The notes: a model not told the origin generated them from the letters alone. 64,000 nucleotides of DNA from Brachynemurus nebulosus (GCA_035578155.1 JAPWDM010000005.1:18226877-18290876); one strand, 5' to 3'; shown: positions 38,056-48,389, counted from the stretch's first letter. Program-made: numbers and translations.

Positions 38056-38246
38056 TATTAAAAAAAAAGTTATAATTACTTTGTCAAATTCACTATACAA
38101 ATTGATAATTTATTTAACGCGTTTTCACTCTTACGACCATCTTCAGAGTAGGTTCAACCTACTCTAAAGATGGTCGTAAGACTGAAAACGCGTTAAGTAA
38201 ATTATCAATTTGTATAGTGGATTTGACAAAGTAATTATAACTTTAA
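38056..38246. mobile_element. Near-perfect palindromic element with paired hammerhead-like motifs
   Basis: Two ~95-bp arms meet near 38154 (AGTAGGTTCAACCTACT). They extend from AAGTTATAATTACTTTGTCAA to its inverse with only a handful of differences. The arms are so similar that the structure must be young or maintained by gene conversion. Each arm carries one hammerhead-like motif. Confidence 0.8.
38160..38199 (+). ncRNA. Hammerhead-ribozyme-like motif (locus 4, right arm)
   Basis: Stem I is UACU/AGUA (38160-38163 with 38196-38199). The box CUAAAGA plus U follows. Stem II is GGUC/GACU closed by a GUAA tetraloop. Then come GAAA (38184-38187), self-complementary ACGCGU and UA (38194-38195). 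The inverted copy at 38111-38150 (minus) keeps an unmutated CUGAAGA box but has a mismatch in stem I and another in stem II. The two arms together imply an ancestor with every element intact. Confidence 0.4.
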
Positions 38247-38249
38247 ATA

Positions 38250-39795
38250 TTTTTAATATTTAATTATTTTTAAATCGAGTTCAAGATTAACTGCTATTAT
38301 AGGTTAGAACCAGAATACATTAACTTAATCAAAGTATTCTGAGTTTAATAATTTAATGGAAGTATCTATAAAGATTTTTTTGCTAATTTATTTTAATTTT
38401 TTTGATTTTCATAGATTTATTGAATTTTAGTAGTTTGATAAAGATAGAAATTAACTGATAGGTAATAATAATGAAAGTAAAGTGAAGTTATTTTTATATA
38501 ATTTTTCGTGAATAAAAGTAATAATTAATTCGCAAGAATGCTTTTAGTATGTGAAATGTACATAATTATTTTTATTATTTTTAAAGAAAAACTTTCTTAA
38601 AAGGAAGATTTTTCGGTAACGATATGCTACTGCATTCTTACTATATACTTATACCGAAGTGTACCTAATATATGTTTAAATAATACAAAACGTAGCATTA
38701 AATAATTTAAGAAGTTTAAATATTAATCACCTCACCGTGATCAACTAACCGCTAGCGTTTGTTTTTCCTTACAACCATTATAATTTTCAATACAGCTAAA
38801 ACATTATCTTTAAACTATTACAGATTTCATTACACTCTCACACAGAGTTACTTTCGGTACACAAGTTTTAATTAAAAAAATAGAAATTTTTTTTTTAAAA
38901 AAAGAGAAATTTTTTATAAGCATTTAAATATCTGTGACAACTCTATGTCTAAACCACATAATCTCACTACTTATTGAACGAAAACGAGTAAATTCGAGGA
39001 AATTGTCGCTCAACGTCCATTCTTAGTTCTTGTTACATTTTTATTACGTGATATAACACTTCATAGTGTATTATAACGTGGAGAAAATTCGTCGTTGATT
39101 GACGTACCCTGAAGTATGTTTTAAAACATAAGATAGATTATAATATATAAAAAAAGTAATAATCATTTTTTATTTCACTCTGGTAAATATTTTTATGATA
39201 TCATGTCATCTTTCTTATTTAATTTCTACGTCGCCACTCAATTCAACTGCTCACAGTAAGAGTGAAAATTGAAAAATGTTCGACAATATTTTATGAAAGA
39301 ATTACGGTTATGGTTGCGATCCGTTTTTTTTTTTTTTTTAAATGACAGTCTATTAAAATTTATTTGCGATTATTCTTTGGTCTAGGCGTTTTTTATTGTT
39401 ATTATTATTTATGAATTTATAATTTTTCCATTGTGTTACGAGAAAAATTACGGATATTCTTTATCAGCAACGTCCAAGTCTGTTTACGATATTTAATAAT
39501 ATAAATGCTAGGTAATATCCAAAATTATATTGATGACTTGAATAAATTTTAAAATGATTGCCCATAACCAGAGGCGACACAAAACTAAAATCGCAAGTGG
39601 GCAAATGACTTTTGCGAGGCCCACTTAAGTAATTCCTATTTGGTTTTAAAGGTAGAAATATTTTTAGAACTAAAAAAATTAGAATTTTTATTTATCATAA
39701 AGCTAAAGTGAAGATTTTTAGGACTATAGTTGTAGATTTTCAGTGTGGTATTCAAAACCGTTAGCCTCTGAAAGTAAGACGCGCTCGGCAGTGTG
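38250..39795. other. No gene recognised
   Basis: AT-rich. Nothing assignable. Confidence 0.35.
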
Positions 39796-39799
39796 AGAT

Positions 39800-40005
39800 C
39801 AGGCCCGACGAGAGGGTGGAGTAGCAAGGGGTTGTCGCCTCGGGGCCCGGGCTGAAGCTGGGGGCCCGTAGCGGTCGGGAAGGGCCCGGACAAAAGTAAA
39901 GTAAACTTTTTTGTTATTTTTTGGCTCATCATTTATTATTTTGTGGAAAAATTTTTAAGAAATGTTGTTTATTCCTGGGAGCCGTCATTTCTCTCCAGGG
40001 CCCTG
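39800..40005. mobile_element. GC-rich hAT-type MITE, 206 bp
   Basis: The element starts CAGGCCCGACGAGAGG and ends in the inverse GAGAAATGACGG/CTCCAGGGCCCTG. The borders are TGTGAGAT (left) and TACGAGAT (right), a plausible 8-bp duplication with two differences. The interior has GGGGCCCGGGC blocks. It resembles the MITE at 30383 in terminal sequence and composition. Confidence 0.5.
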
Positions 40006-40040
40006 TACGAGATAGAATCTGTGGCTTATTCTATGTCTGC

Positions 40041-40892
40041 GATAGGGGAAGGTAAGGTAATGTGGCCACCCTAAGGTTTGAATTGATATATGTTTTAAAC
40101 GGTTTTAATAAATTAATATTGCTTGACATAATACAATTGCAAATTTAATAAAGTCTTTATTTTGTAACATACATACGGTTTACATATTCACAGTAATAAA
40201 AAATTTTCAATTATTTCGTAAGTGACAAAATGACTACATTATTCACCTTGGGTAGGTAAAGTGGTATTATTAATATTAAAAATTAACATATATAAAATTG
40301 ACTTTTTAATTTTTAAATGATATTATAATTTTCAATTAAAACTATTACATTTTGCTACTAATTAGTAATCGTAAAAGCAGTTTTTAATTATCCTGGGTAG
40401 TCAGATGGTAACTATTCATTTTTAAGACAAAATTCACAAGTAAAATCATCATCTTCCTTATTGCAACCAGAGGTTTTGATTCACTGGATCCACTGGGCCC
40501 GTTTACCTTTATACATAGTGGGCCACGTTACCCAAAACTAAGTACAATGGGAAACTGAAATAAGTCCCGCTCCAACGTATAATTCGTAATTGTTTATTAT
40601 AAAATTAATTACTTCAGAACTACAATAGGCATAGGGAATATTCACAGAAACCAAGTATTTATAATACAATATATTTTATACAATATTTGTAAGTTCTGAC
40701 CTTAGATCAAAGGGCGCAAAAATACTTTTTTTAAATAAAATTTTCTAAGTAACATCTAACAAGTTGATATGCACCATGACACTATATAAACTGTCAATCT
40801 ATTATTTAAACTGAATAACAAGAGACGACCGCTTTTAGTTCATTTTCAAACTAGTGATGACCACTTTACCTGCCTGTGCCACTAAGCCCCCT
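40041..40892. repeat. Region with scattered GGTAAAGTGGCC-like words
   Basis: Variants of GGTAA(A)GTGG(C)C occur in both orientations: GGTAAGGTAATGTGGCCACC near 40050, GGTAGGTAAAGTGGTATT near 40252, TAGTGGGCCACGTTACCC near 40518 and GACCACTTTACCTGCC near 40859. This suggests an inverted-repeat element. The boundaries are unclear. Confidence 0.3.
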
Positions 40893-41031
40893 ATATATAT
40901 ATGACAGTTTATATAGTGTCATGGTGCATATCAACTTGTTAGATGTTACTTAGAAAATTTTATTTAAAAAAAGTATTTTTGCGCCCTTTGATCTAAGGTC
41001 AGAACTTACAAATATTGTATAAAATATATTG

Positions 41032-41037
<6 letters not shown>
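40660..41037. repeat. Large palindrome, ~136-bp arms
   Basis: The arms at 40660-40796 and 40902-41037 are nearly identical inverses (TTCTGACCTTAGATCAAAGG, AGTAACATCTAACAAGTTGA, CACTATATAAACTGTCA). The loop is about 105 bp. The right arm runs directly into the TA tract that holds the Tc1 element. Confidence 0.85.

Positions 41038-41128
<91 letters not shown>
41037..41128. repeat. (TA)n microsatellite
   Basis: About 90 bp of TA. Its last TA (41127-41128) serves as the left target duplication of the Tc1 element. Confidence 0.95.
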
Positions 41129-41129
<1 letters not shown>

Positions 41130-42729
41130 TCCTCAAAACAAAATAAGGGCCACTTGAAAGTTTGTATTTTAAAAATGATTTCTGTCGATCCACGTCAAAA
41201 TAACTTTTCTAAATGACTGTTGTTATGATATTAAGTGGTTGAGTAAATGATAACAGTTAGGTTTAAGTGATATTATTGTTGAGGGGAAGATTTAAACGTT
41301 TTTTTGTCTCGCACAGCGTCAAGTGGTTAGTTTTACTTATTTTTTTGAATTTGATTTTAAATCAGTTTGCGCTAGATTATTGATTGCTGAGGTTGTTTTT
41401 TGAAGTCTGGTGTGTTATTCAATCATTTACTTTTACAATGCCGAGAATTCGACACCACATGGACGAAGCTACTGCTACCAGAGCCGTAACGATGATTGAG
41501 GGTGGTCAATCTCAACGTTCCGTGGCTCTGCAGTTGGGTTGTTCACGAAGGGCTATTCAAAATGTTTGGAATCGGTATCAGCAGACCGGTAGTGTAACCC
41601 GGCACCGTGGCTCAGGAAGAGTTCGTGCTACCACTGCCCGTGAAGACCATTACATTCGACTGTGTGCACGACGTGAGCCGACTGTTACTGCAGGTACTCT
41701 GCAAAATCGTTTACATCGATCTACTGGTACTGTTGTCAGTAATCAGACCATACGAAATCGTTTGCATGAAGACCAACAACGTTCAAGAAGACCAGTAATC
41801 CGTACCAAACTGACCGGAGCGCATCGTGCAAACCGTTTAAGATTTGCACGTGAACACCTTGAATGGGACTTGGAGGAATGGCGTCACGTACTCTTCACGG
41901 ATGAGTGCAAGGTGAAGTTTTTTAGTGATGATCGACGTGTAAGAGTGTGGAGAAGAAGTGGGGAAAGGTTTTCTGATCGTCACATTCATGAACGCGACAG
42001 ATTTGGCGGTCCTAATATCATGGTCTGGGGTGGAATTAGTTTGCAAGGCAAAACTGAGTTTGTTTTCCTGAACGAGGGTACTGTAACGGCTCAAAGTTAC
42101 ATCGAACAGGTTGTCAGACCCCATGTGATTCTCTTTGCACAACGAGCGGCCGACGGATTTATCCTGATGCACGATAATGCCCGAGCGCATACCGCTCGAG
42201 CGACGACAACTGTCCTTAGGGAGGCTAATATACAGGTTTTACCGTGGCCTGCAAATAGCCCTGACTTGCACCCAATAGAACATCTTTGGGATCAATTAAA
42301 ACGGCGAGTCAGAGCAGCCGGAGAGGATGTGCACACCCAACAACAACTGATTGATGTCTTGAGAAAATGTTGGGAGGAGATTCCTGACGAAACCGTTAGG
42401 CATTTTATTGAAAGCATGCCGAGGAGGCTTCAAGAATGTGTTTTAAAAAGGGGAGGGCATACTCGATATTAAATCACCGAAAAGTTGCATAATGTGTGCT
42501 TTTACTCAAAGCGTGAACGTTTGTTGATGACTGTAAAAATGACTATAAAAATGATAAAATCCTAAAAAAATGTAATTATGGATTAATTTTTTATTTAATC
42601 TTATTAAAATTAATTTTATTTAGTAAAAAATTAGTTCCTTAATTAAATGTAAGCATACCTTATACTGCAACTTATATAAAAATAAACTTATGCAGCAAAA
42701 CATGAGTGGCCCTTATTTTGTTTTGAGTA

Positions 42730-42730
<1 letters not shown>
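41129..42730 (+). mobile_element. Complete Tc1-type transposon, 1602 bp
   Basis: Inverted ends CTCCTCAAAACAAAATAAGG (left) and CTACTCAAAACAAAATAAGG (right, minus strand) continue through GCCACT, giving 26 bp with one mismatch. Each is bordered by TA, the Tc1/mariner target. Both flanks are (TA)n tracts, so the insertion went into, or nucleated, TA microsatellites. Length and organisation (single transposase gene in the centre) are standard for Tc1. Both ends and the gene are intact, so the copy may be autonomous. Confidence 0.9.
41438..42472 (+). CDS. Tc1-family DDE transposase (DD34E)
   Basis: Cut-and-paste transposase of 344 residues. It acts in the nucleus on the element's own inverted ends. 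I chose the ATG at 41438 (MPRIRHHMDEATATRAV) because it starts the helix-turn-helix domain. An in-frame upstream extension to 41384 adds 18 hydrophobic residues and begins on a non-ATG codon. Residues 8-110 hold the paired-like DNA-binding domain, with a GSGRVR linker near 58. The catalytic triad is D155 (LFTDECKV), D246 (LMHDNARAHTA) and E281 (HPIEHLWDQL). There are 34 residues between the last two, so this is a DD34E enzyme. WGGI and NSPDLHPIE motifs are present. No stop or frameshift is seen. The gene is clearly richer in G+C than its surroundings, which fits recent arrival, possibly by horizontal transfer; that is inference. Confidence 0.95.
   Translation: MPRIRHHMDEATATRAVTMIEGGQSQRSVALQLGCSRRAIQNVWNRYQQTGSVTRHRGSGRVRATTAREDHYIRLCARREPTVTAGTLQNRLHRSTGTVVSNQTIRNRLHEDQQRSRRPVIRTKLTGAHRANRLRFAREHLEWDLEEWRHVLFTDECKVKFFSDDRRVRVWRRSGERFSDRHIHERDRFGGPNIMVWGGISLQGKTEFVFLNEGTVTAQSYIEQVVRPHVILFAQRAADGFILMHDNARAHTARATTTVLREANIQVLPWPANSPDLHPIEHLWDQLKRRVRAAGEDVHTQQQLIDVLRKCWEEIPDETVRHFIESMPRRLQECVLKRGGHTRY

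Positions 42731-42810
<80 letters not shown>
42731..42810. repeat. (TA)n microsatellite
   Basis: TA tract immediately right of the Tc1 element. Confidence 0.95.
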
Positions 42811-42814
<4 letters not shown>

Positions 42815-42963
42815 TGGTTTAATTTTTTATTTAATCTTATTAAAATTAATTTTATTTAGTAAAAAATTAGTTCCTTAATTAAATGTAAGCATACCTTATA
42901 CTGTAACTTATATAAAAATAAACTTATGCAGCAAAACATGAGTGGCCCTTATTTTGTTTTGAG

Positions 42964-42966
<3 letters not shown>
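42811..42966 (+). mobile_element. Solo Tc1 3' end, direct copy
   Basis: Nearly identical to 42575-42730 of the complete element (ATTATGG, AAATTAGTTCCTTAATTAAATG, the end GGCCCTTATTTTGTTTTGAGTA). It lies in the same orientation between two TA tracts. Confidence 0.85.

Positions 42967-43024
<58 letters not shown>
42966..43024. repeat. (TA)n microsatellite
   Basis: TA tract separating the direct and inverted solo Tc1 ends. Confidence 0.95.
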
Positions 43025-43026
<2 letters not shown>

Positions 43027-43028
<2 letters not shown>

Positions 43029-43203
43029 CTACTCAAAACAAAATAAGGGCCACTCATGTTTTGCTGCATAAGTTTATTTTTATATAAGTTACAGTATAAG
43101 GTATGCTTACATTTAATTAAGGAACTAATTTTTTACTAAATAAAATTAATTTTAATAAGATTAAATAAAAAATTAATCCATAATTACATTTGTTTAGGAT
43201 AGT
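43027..43203 (-). mobile_element. Solo Tc1 3' end, inverted copy
   Basis: Starts CTACTCAAAACAAAATAAGG and continues as the reverse complement of the Tc1 3' region to about the equivalent of 42560. It extends about 15 bp further into the element than the direct copy. Together the direct and inverted ends form a symmetric structure with TA-flanked ends. Confidence 0.85.
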
Positions 43204-43382
43204 TAGAAGGTAAAATTAATAATGTAAAGTATATTTAGTATAAATTTCAAAAAAAATCAGTTGAATACTTTTTGAGCTTTTTGAGTGAGAACACCAGCCA
43301 ATTTTAAAAATCTTTCACGAATAGAGTGCCTAAAATTTAGGTATGTAATACTCAAAAGGAAACTATTTTTCAGGATGGAAAA

Positions 43383-43414
<32 letters not shown>

Positions 43415-43602
43415 TTTTTCATCCTGAAAAATAGTTTCCTTTTGAGTATTACATACCTAAATTTTAGGCACTCTATTCGTGAAACAACATTTTTAAAATT
43501 GGCTGGTGTTCTCACTCAAAAAGCTCAAAAAGTATTCAACTGATTTTTTTTGAAATTTATACTAAATATACTTTACATTATTATCTACCTTCTGTGTAAG
43601 CT
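43204..43602. mobile_element. Foldback element, ~180-bp arms
   Basis: The left arm at 43207-43382 and right arm at about 43416-43600 are near-perfect inverses (TACTCAAAAGGAAACTATTT, TAGGCACTCTATTCGTG and TTTTTGAGCTTTTTGAGTGAG can be followed on both sides). They are joined by a TA-rich loop. The left border sequence GATAGTTAGAAGGTAAAATTA (43201) reappears at 44821. Confidence 0.75.
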
Positions 43603-43604
43603 AA

Positions 43605-45045
43605 ACTTGTATGTCAATATTCGCGGAAACACAGATGAGACAGATTAAGCCTACATATAAAAAAGTGTGATCCGAAAGTTCCAATAAGTAGCAACTTATA
43701 CTGCTTACTGATTAGTCGTCCACCGGCTCTTCAAGCGTACATATGCATTGTTAAGTCGCGGCCACAGTGGTGGCTGTTCATTGGTACATCATTAGTAGCA
43801 GGTACATGCATACGGTTGTTCAAGTATACGTATTCATTTCCACCTTGGAGCACTCGCTACATACATACAGAGTATTACACATGCAAACATCCACTGCCCT
43901 ACACATACTAACACAAACTCTAAATACGTATATAACCTTCCACCTCTCTGCCAAGTCTGATGACGTAAAATTCTGATTACAGTCGGAATACTAACTACCA
44001 TAATAGTAGTTTGGCCCCTTGCGCGGAAAAGATATTTTTTAATTGAAAAATAGGCGAGAATTCCACGCACATTAACATTTTTTTTTTAAAGTCGTATAGA
44101 TTCCATAATTTTTTACTTTTTGTAAAAAATTTCTCTTAATAAACTATTGGTTTTACTAGAAAAACGAATGATACACCTACTTCATTATATTTTTGCTTCA
44201 TAAAATACGAATCAAATTACAATTGTGAACCGATTGAGTTTGTAAGGAGGGGGGCACTAATGACGGAATCGTGTTATACTCGAAAACATGAATCCCGCCA
44301 CCCTCCCACTTCCGCTTAAAAAATACTATTTCTCATCCAATATTTTTATATACTTACGCCAATCTATACTATCGCTAGATATATTGTAGATATATACTTA
44401 AATAATGTCATTCAAAATATATTTTAGTTGCATCATACTGAATAGTTACGACCATGCGCATACATAATTTCGGTCGGGAATGGGCGCATAGAGAATATTT
44501 CGATGGTAAATGTGTCTATCAACCAGTTGTAGCCAGCCATATGAGTGTACATATTTATGGTGTAATAATGTTTATTGTAATAGTGTTATGATACGGTGAT
44601 TGCCTATCAAATAATAATAAAGTTGGTTTTGAAAAGCAATACAAATTTAAATGGAAAATAACCAGGTGTATCGCGTGTTTAATGTAAAATCAATATACAT
44701 TAATCATTTACTAAATGCTATGATGTGTACAGAAAATATTAGGTATTTTTAATGGTGGCGGCGCTGTTAAGACACAATTTAAAACGTTATTGTTTCGCTT
44801 TGTAAGTTGAAAATCTCAATGATAGTTAGAAGGTAAAATTACGTGTCTTGAAGCCTTTTGTCACGTAGGTACTTGTTAAGAAGCCTCTGCGCAAAACTCT
44901 TCAAAAATAAAATATATTAGACTTTGGTTAATTCGAAATTTGTCTTCTGGATTTTATAATTGAACATTTAAAATCTTGTGTAATTTGAATTTTTTGAATT
45001 GTCTCTTCAACCTTGAATTGCCGCCCCCCCCCCCCAACATAAACC
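43605..45045. other. No gene recognised
   Basis: AT-rich with a few GC-richer short blocks (for example 43750-43775). The 20-bp word at 44821 matches the left border of the foldback element. No coding frame is supported. Confidence 0.35.
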
Positions 45046-45049
45046 AACT

Positions 45050-46400
45050 GGAATTTTACTTTTTATAGATTGTGTTAGTATCCAAGACATGTCTTTTGAG
45101 GTTTAAATTTTTAATCCTCACCATCATCGTTATAACATCAAAATTTTATGTTTCTTTATGTTTCTCGGTGGATCTGACTCTGCCTTTCAAATAAACCTAG
45201 AGGACTGAACTTTTGTATTTGAATTGAGTTAGCTTCCGGGGTTGGCCTTTTACGGTTAATTTTTAGCTCGTAACCCCAGTCTTTTTGCGTCAAAATTCCA
45301 TGTTTTTTGTGTTTTTCGTTAGGCTCATTTCTGACCAAGCCAGTCAAGTCTTCTCAAGTCCAGTCAAGTCACGTTAAGTCCAGATGCGTCAAGTCATACC
45401 AGTCATCAGGTGCGTTCAGATACACCAAATCAAGTCAAATCAGTCAAATTAGTTATTCCTTGATATTTGAAAATGGATGTTGTATTTAATGCAATAATAA
45501 TAATGCGAAGGTTAAGATCATAAATTTCTGGATAATTTCTAACAAATAATATTAATTCTTCTAAGTCCATGTTTAACATCGATTTAAGGATTTAACGTTT
45601 GAATAACGTATATTTGAAAAAATAATAGTACTACATATACATACGTATAATAGTATATTATAACAGAGATAGCATAAGAAATATGCTCTGTGATTTGATT
45701 ATACACAACACATATCACAACACACATATAATATGTATGTATCTCTTAATACGCATGTACAATGGACAGATGACTTACGTTGACTGATGAAAAAATTCAA
45801 CTTGTTGTGTCGTTGACTTGACTTGACTGGACGCGACTGATTATATTTGAAAGCAAAAATACAGTTTATGTTGTAATTGGATTAACCTCTTCGCTACTGA
45901 CTTTTTAAAATCTTCTTACGTCAATGAGTATACAATTGTCCAATATAGTGGACAAAGATTTAAACAAGCGTTTATTTTAATTAAAATTTTTAATCTTACA
46001 TCTTTAAATACGCGTAATTTAGTAATTTTAAATAATATTAAGAAGTTTTTAATTATTTCTCAACTAAAAAAAAAAATTTAACATAACCTAAATTTGATGT
46101 ACAATATATTGTACGCCAGTAGCGATGTTAAATCGGTGTATGTTAAATCAAGATGCGTCAGACTTGACGTGACTTGACTGCACGCGACTGGCTTGGTCTG
46201 AAATGAGCCTTAGGTTGAATGTTTGGTACATAGGTTAGGTTAGTATCTAGGGTTTACCTTTTTAGGATTCCGAAATTTCCCATCTCCTCTCAATACCTTC
46301 ATCGTTCTTATACCAAAATTTTGTGTTATTTTGTGTTTCCCGGCGGACTTGACACGCCTACTACAGCACCCATAAATACACCTAAAGGGTTGAATTTTTT
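45050..46400 (-). repeat. Second locus of the ~160-bp tandem repeat, split by a MITE
   Basis: On the minus strand the segments 45050-45321 and 46213-46400 carry the same ordered blocks as 2480-3350: AGGTTTATTTG, CGGAAGCTAACTCAATTC, AAAACACAAAAAACATGG and so on. The two segments abut once the Harbinger-type MITE is removed. A C tract lies at 45023-45034. Confidence 0.6.
45322..46209. mobile_element. PIF/Harbinger-type MITE, 888 bp
   Basis: Inverted ends GGCTCATTTCTGACCAAGCC (left) and GGCTCATTTCAGACCAAGCC (right, minus strand) are flanked by TTA on both sides (45319-45321 and 46210-46212). A TTA/TAA duplication is characteristic of PIF/Harbinger. CAGTCAAGTC words cluster subterminally at 45340-45410 and, inverted, near 45815 and 46160. 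No transposase frame. Confidence 0.75.
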
Positions 46401-46404
46401 TAAT

Positions 46405-47240
46405 ATAAATAAATGATTATGGTTCTCAGCCATAACGTTACGGTGCTATTAAATGGTAATAGAAAATGTCTTAAACATTTTAAGAATTTACCCTTTTTTT
46501 TAGACAACTGGCTATGCTAAAAAATTCATGAACATATTGTGTTTTGAAAATTTTAAAAATAAATTCCATCAAATGTACTTTTTCAACAATCCTCGGTACA
46601 TACATATACATCCACACCCGTTCCAATATGACAATTTAAATACATTTATAACAACTGATAATCAGTAATTTAAAATGTGCACTGTCGGGATTGGGATGTG
46701 CCGTTAAAAATTTAATAACATTATTAAACTCGTGCATGTTGACTTAAATCCCATGTCCAAAATGTTCCCCCTTTCCGGCAACCTCCTCCTGACGTGATTA
46801 AATAATTTATAATTTATTACGCTATTTATTACGATCAATATGAATCAAATCAACAATTATACTATTCAATGATTTTCGTGAATGAAATTTTATCGTAGGA
46901 TGCGGTAGAAATTCGTCATGGGATTTTCACAAATTTATTATTTTGTTTCATAAACATGTTTATGGGTTGATTATTTTTTTTGCAATTTGGATTGTTATCA
47001 AACATTTTAAAAATAAAATTAAGAGATATCGTGAACCAGTGTAAGAAATATAAATAATATAACGAATAATCTCTTTTTATGTGTTTTTTTTTTTAAATGT
47101 CCATCCAAGTTGATACTGATAATGATAAGTAGGAAAATACCTAGAGCATTAATAAGTAATAAGTACCTAGAACATTAATTTGCGATAAGGTCAGTTATTG
47201 ACTGTTTTAAATATTTTAATATCACATTACCTACATAAGT
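46405..47240. other. No gene recognised
   Basis: AT-rich. Nothing assignable. Confidence 0.35.
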
Positions 47241-47244
47241 ATAT

Positions 47245-47835
47245 AACTTATTAACTTCCCATAAGAAGTTATTGTAATGGGTCCGATTTTACGAATCGCT
47301 AATTTTGACACATCTCCACGTTTCAAGGTTACTAGAATCCGAATCTATCGTTTTTAGCGTGTTGTCTGTGTGTGCGTTCGTTAGTTCGTTCGTTCGTTCG
47401 TGAATTTTTTTTCGTCTCGCATATCTCGAGAACAAATGGTGATATCAACTAATTTCATTAGATGCGTAATCAAAAAATGAAGACCGGATAAAGTTTTCAG
47501 CAAATTCGGATTGGCGGTTTGTTTTTGTGGTAAAAAACATATGGATTTTTTACTATAACATTATTATATAATGGCCTAAGAACCTTCCTTGATGTTAAAA
47601 ACGCCAGTATTTTATTACAAAATTAAAAAAAAAAAACAACGAAATAAGAAACTTGAAAAAATTAGTTTTTTGCCAAAATATATTTTGTCTCGCATATCTT
47701 GAGAACAAATGATGTTATCATTTGTTTGATAAGGGTGGAGCCCCTACCCTTAATAGGTACGGAAGGCGAAGCCCCCGGTATGGTGCAAGGGGCAAAGCCT
47801 CTATCGGGGGCTCAGGGGAGGAGTCACCTAAAATG
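47245..47835. repeat. Interspersed repeat with (TTCG)n and a GC-rich tail
   Basis: Begins with the small hairpin AACTTCCCATAAGAAGTT and contains a (GTTC)n run near 47375. TCTCGCATATCTCGAGAACA near 47415 is repeated near 47687. It ends in an unusual GC-rich stretch at 47735-47825, with GAAGCCCCCGG and GCAAAGCCTC echoing one another. Family not recognised. The terminal hairpin and tail suggest a non-coding transposon. Confidence 0.4.
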
Positions 47836-47950
47836 AAAAAAGAATTATTTATGTGTCTAGTCTTTGAGGACACTCAATGGGAAGTTGGCAGTGTGGGTTG
47901 ACCTGTCCCCCAAATTTTTGAACCATTCATTTTTGTCGCATATGACAATA

Positions 47951-48388
47951 TTATAATAAGGAATTTTTGTAATAAATGATCACCGTGTTATATCAAAAAT
48001 TTTTGTTTTTTATTGGCTACGTACGTTTCGAGAATAAAATCTCATCTTCAGGCCATAATCTTAAAATATTAAAAATAAACATATTGAAGTACTAAACGGT
48101 AATACAATAGATCAAATATTTTTAATTTGTTCCAAAAAACAAATCAATATGAAGAATTATGGTATTTATTAAGATAAATTTTTTTTTTAAAAATTACACA
48201 ATTTTACAGTCAAAAAATAAAGACTTAGGTTAGGACTTAGATTTAAGACAAAAATTTTTAAGAAAATTATATTGTTGAAAAAATAAATAAAATAAAATAC
48301 TTTTTAATAGTATTAAGTCGAACAGTCAATTGAGTTAAAAGTCAAAATTCATTTGGTGATCATTTATTCCAAAAATGCTTTATTATAA
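47951..48388. mobile_element. 438-bp inverted-repeat element with hammerhead-like motif
   Basis: TTATAATAAGGAATTTTTGT followed by AATAAATGATCACC (47951-47984) is inverted at 48355-48388 with few changes. The interior is AT-rich and non-coding except for the hammerhead-like motif close to the left end, on the minus strand. Confidence 0.6.
48014..48055 (-). ncRNA. Hammerhead-ribozyme-like motif (locus 5, best preserved)
   Basis: On the minus strand stem I is UGGC/GCCA (48055-48052 with 48017-48014). The box CUGAAGA (48051-48045) matches CUGANGA exactly and is followed by U. Stem II is GAGA/UCUC with a 6-nt loop. Then come GAAA (48029-48026), self-complementary CGUACG and UA (48019-48018), after which cleavage would be predicted. 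The one departure from the textbook core is the extra U before stem II. Helix III lacks a proper loop and might only form in a dimer. Confidence 0.5.
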
Positions 48389-48389
48389 T

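Noticed and set aside
41607..42190. Frames of 63 (plus) and 117 (minus) codons inside the Tc1 transposase
   Set aside because: Shadows of the real transposase in other frames.
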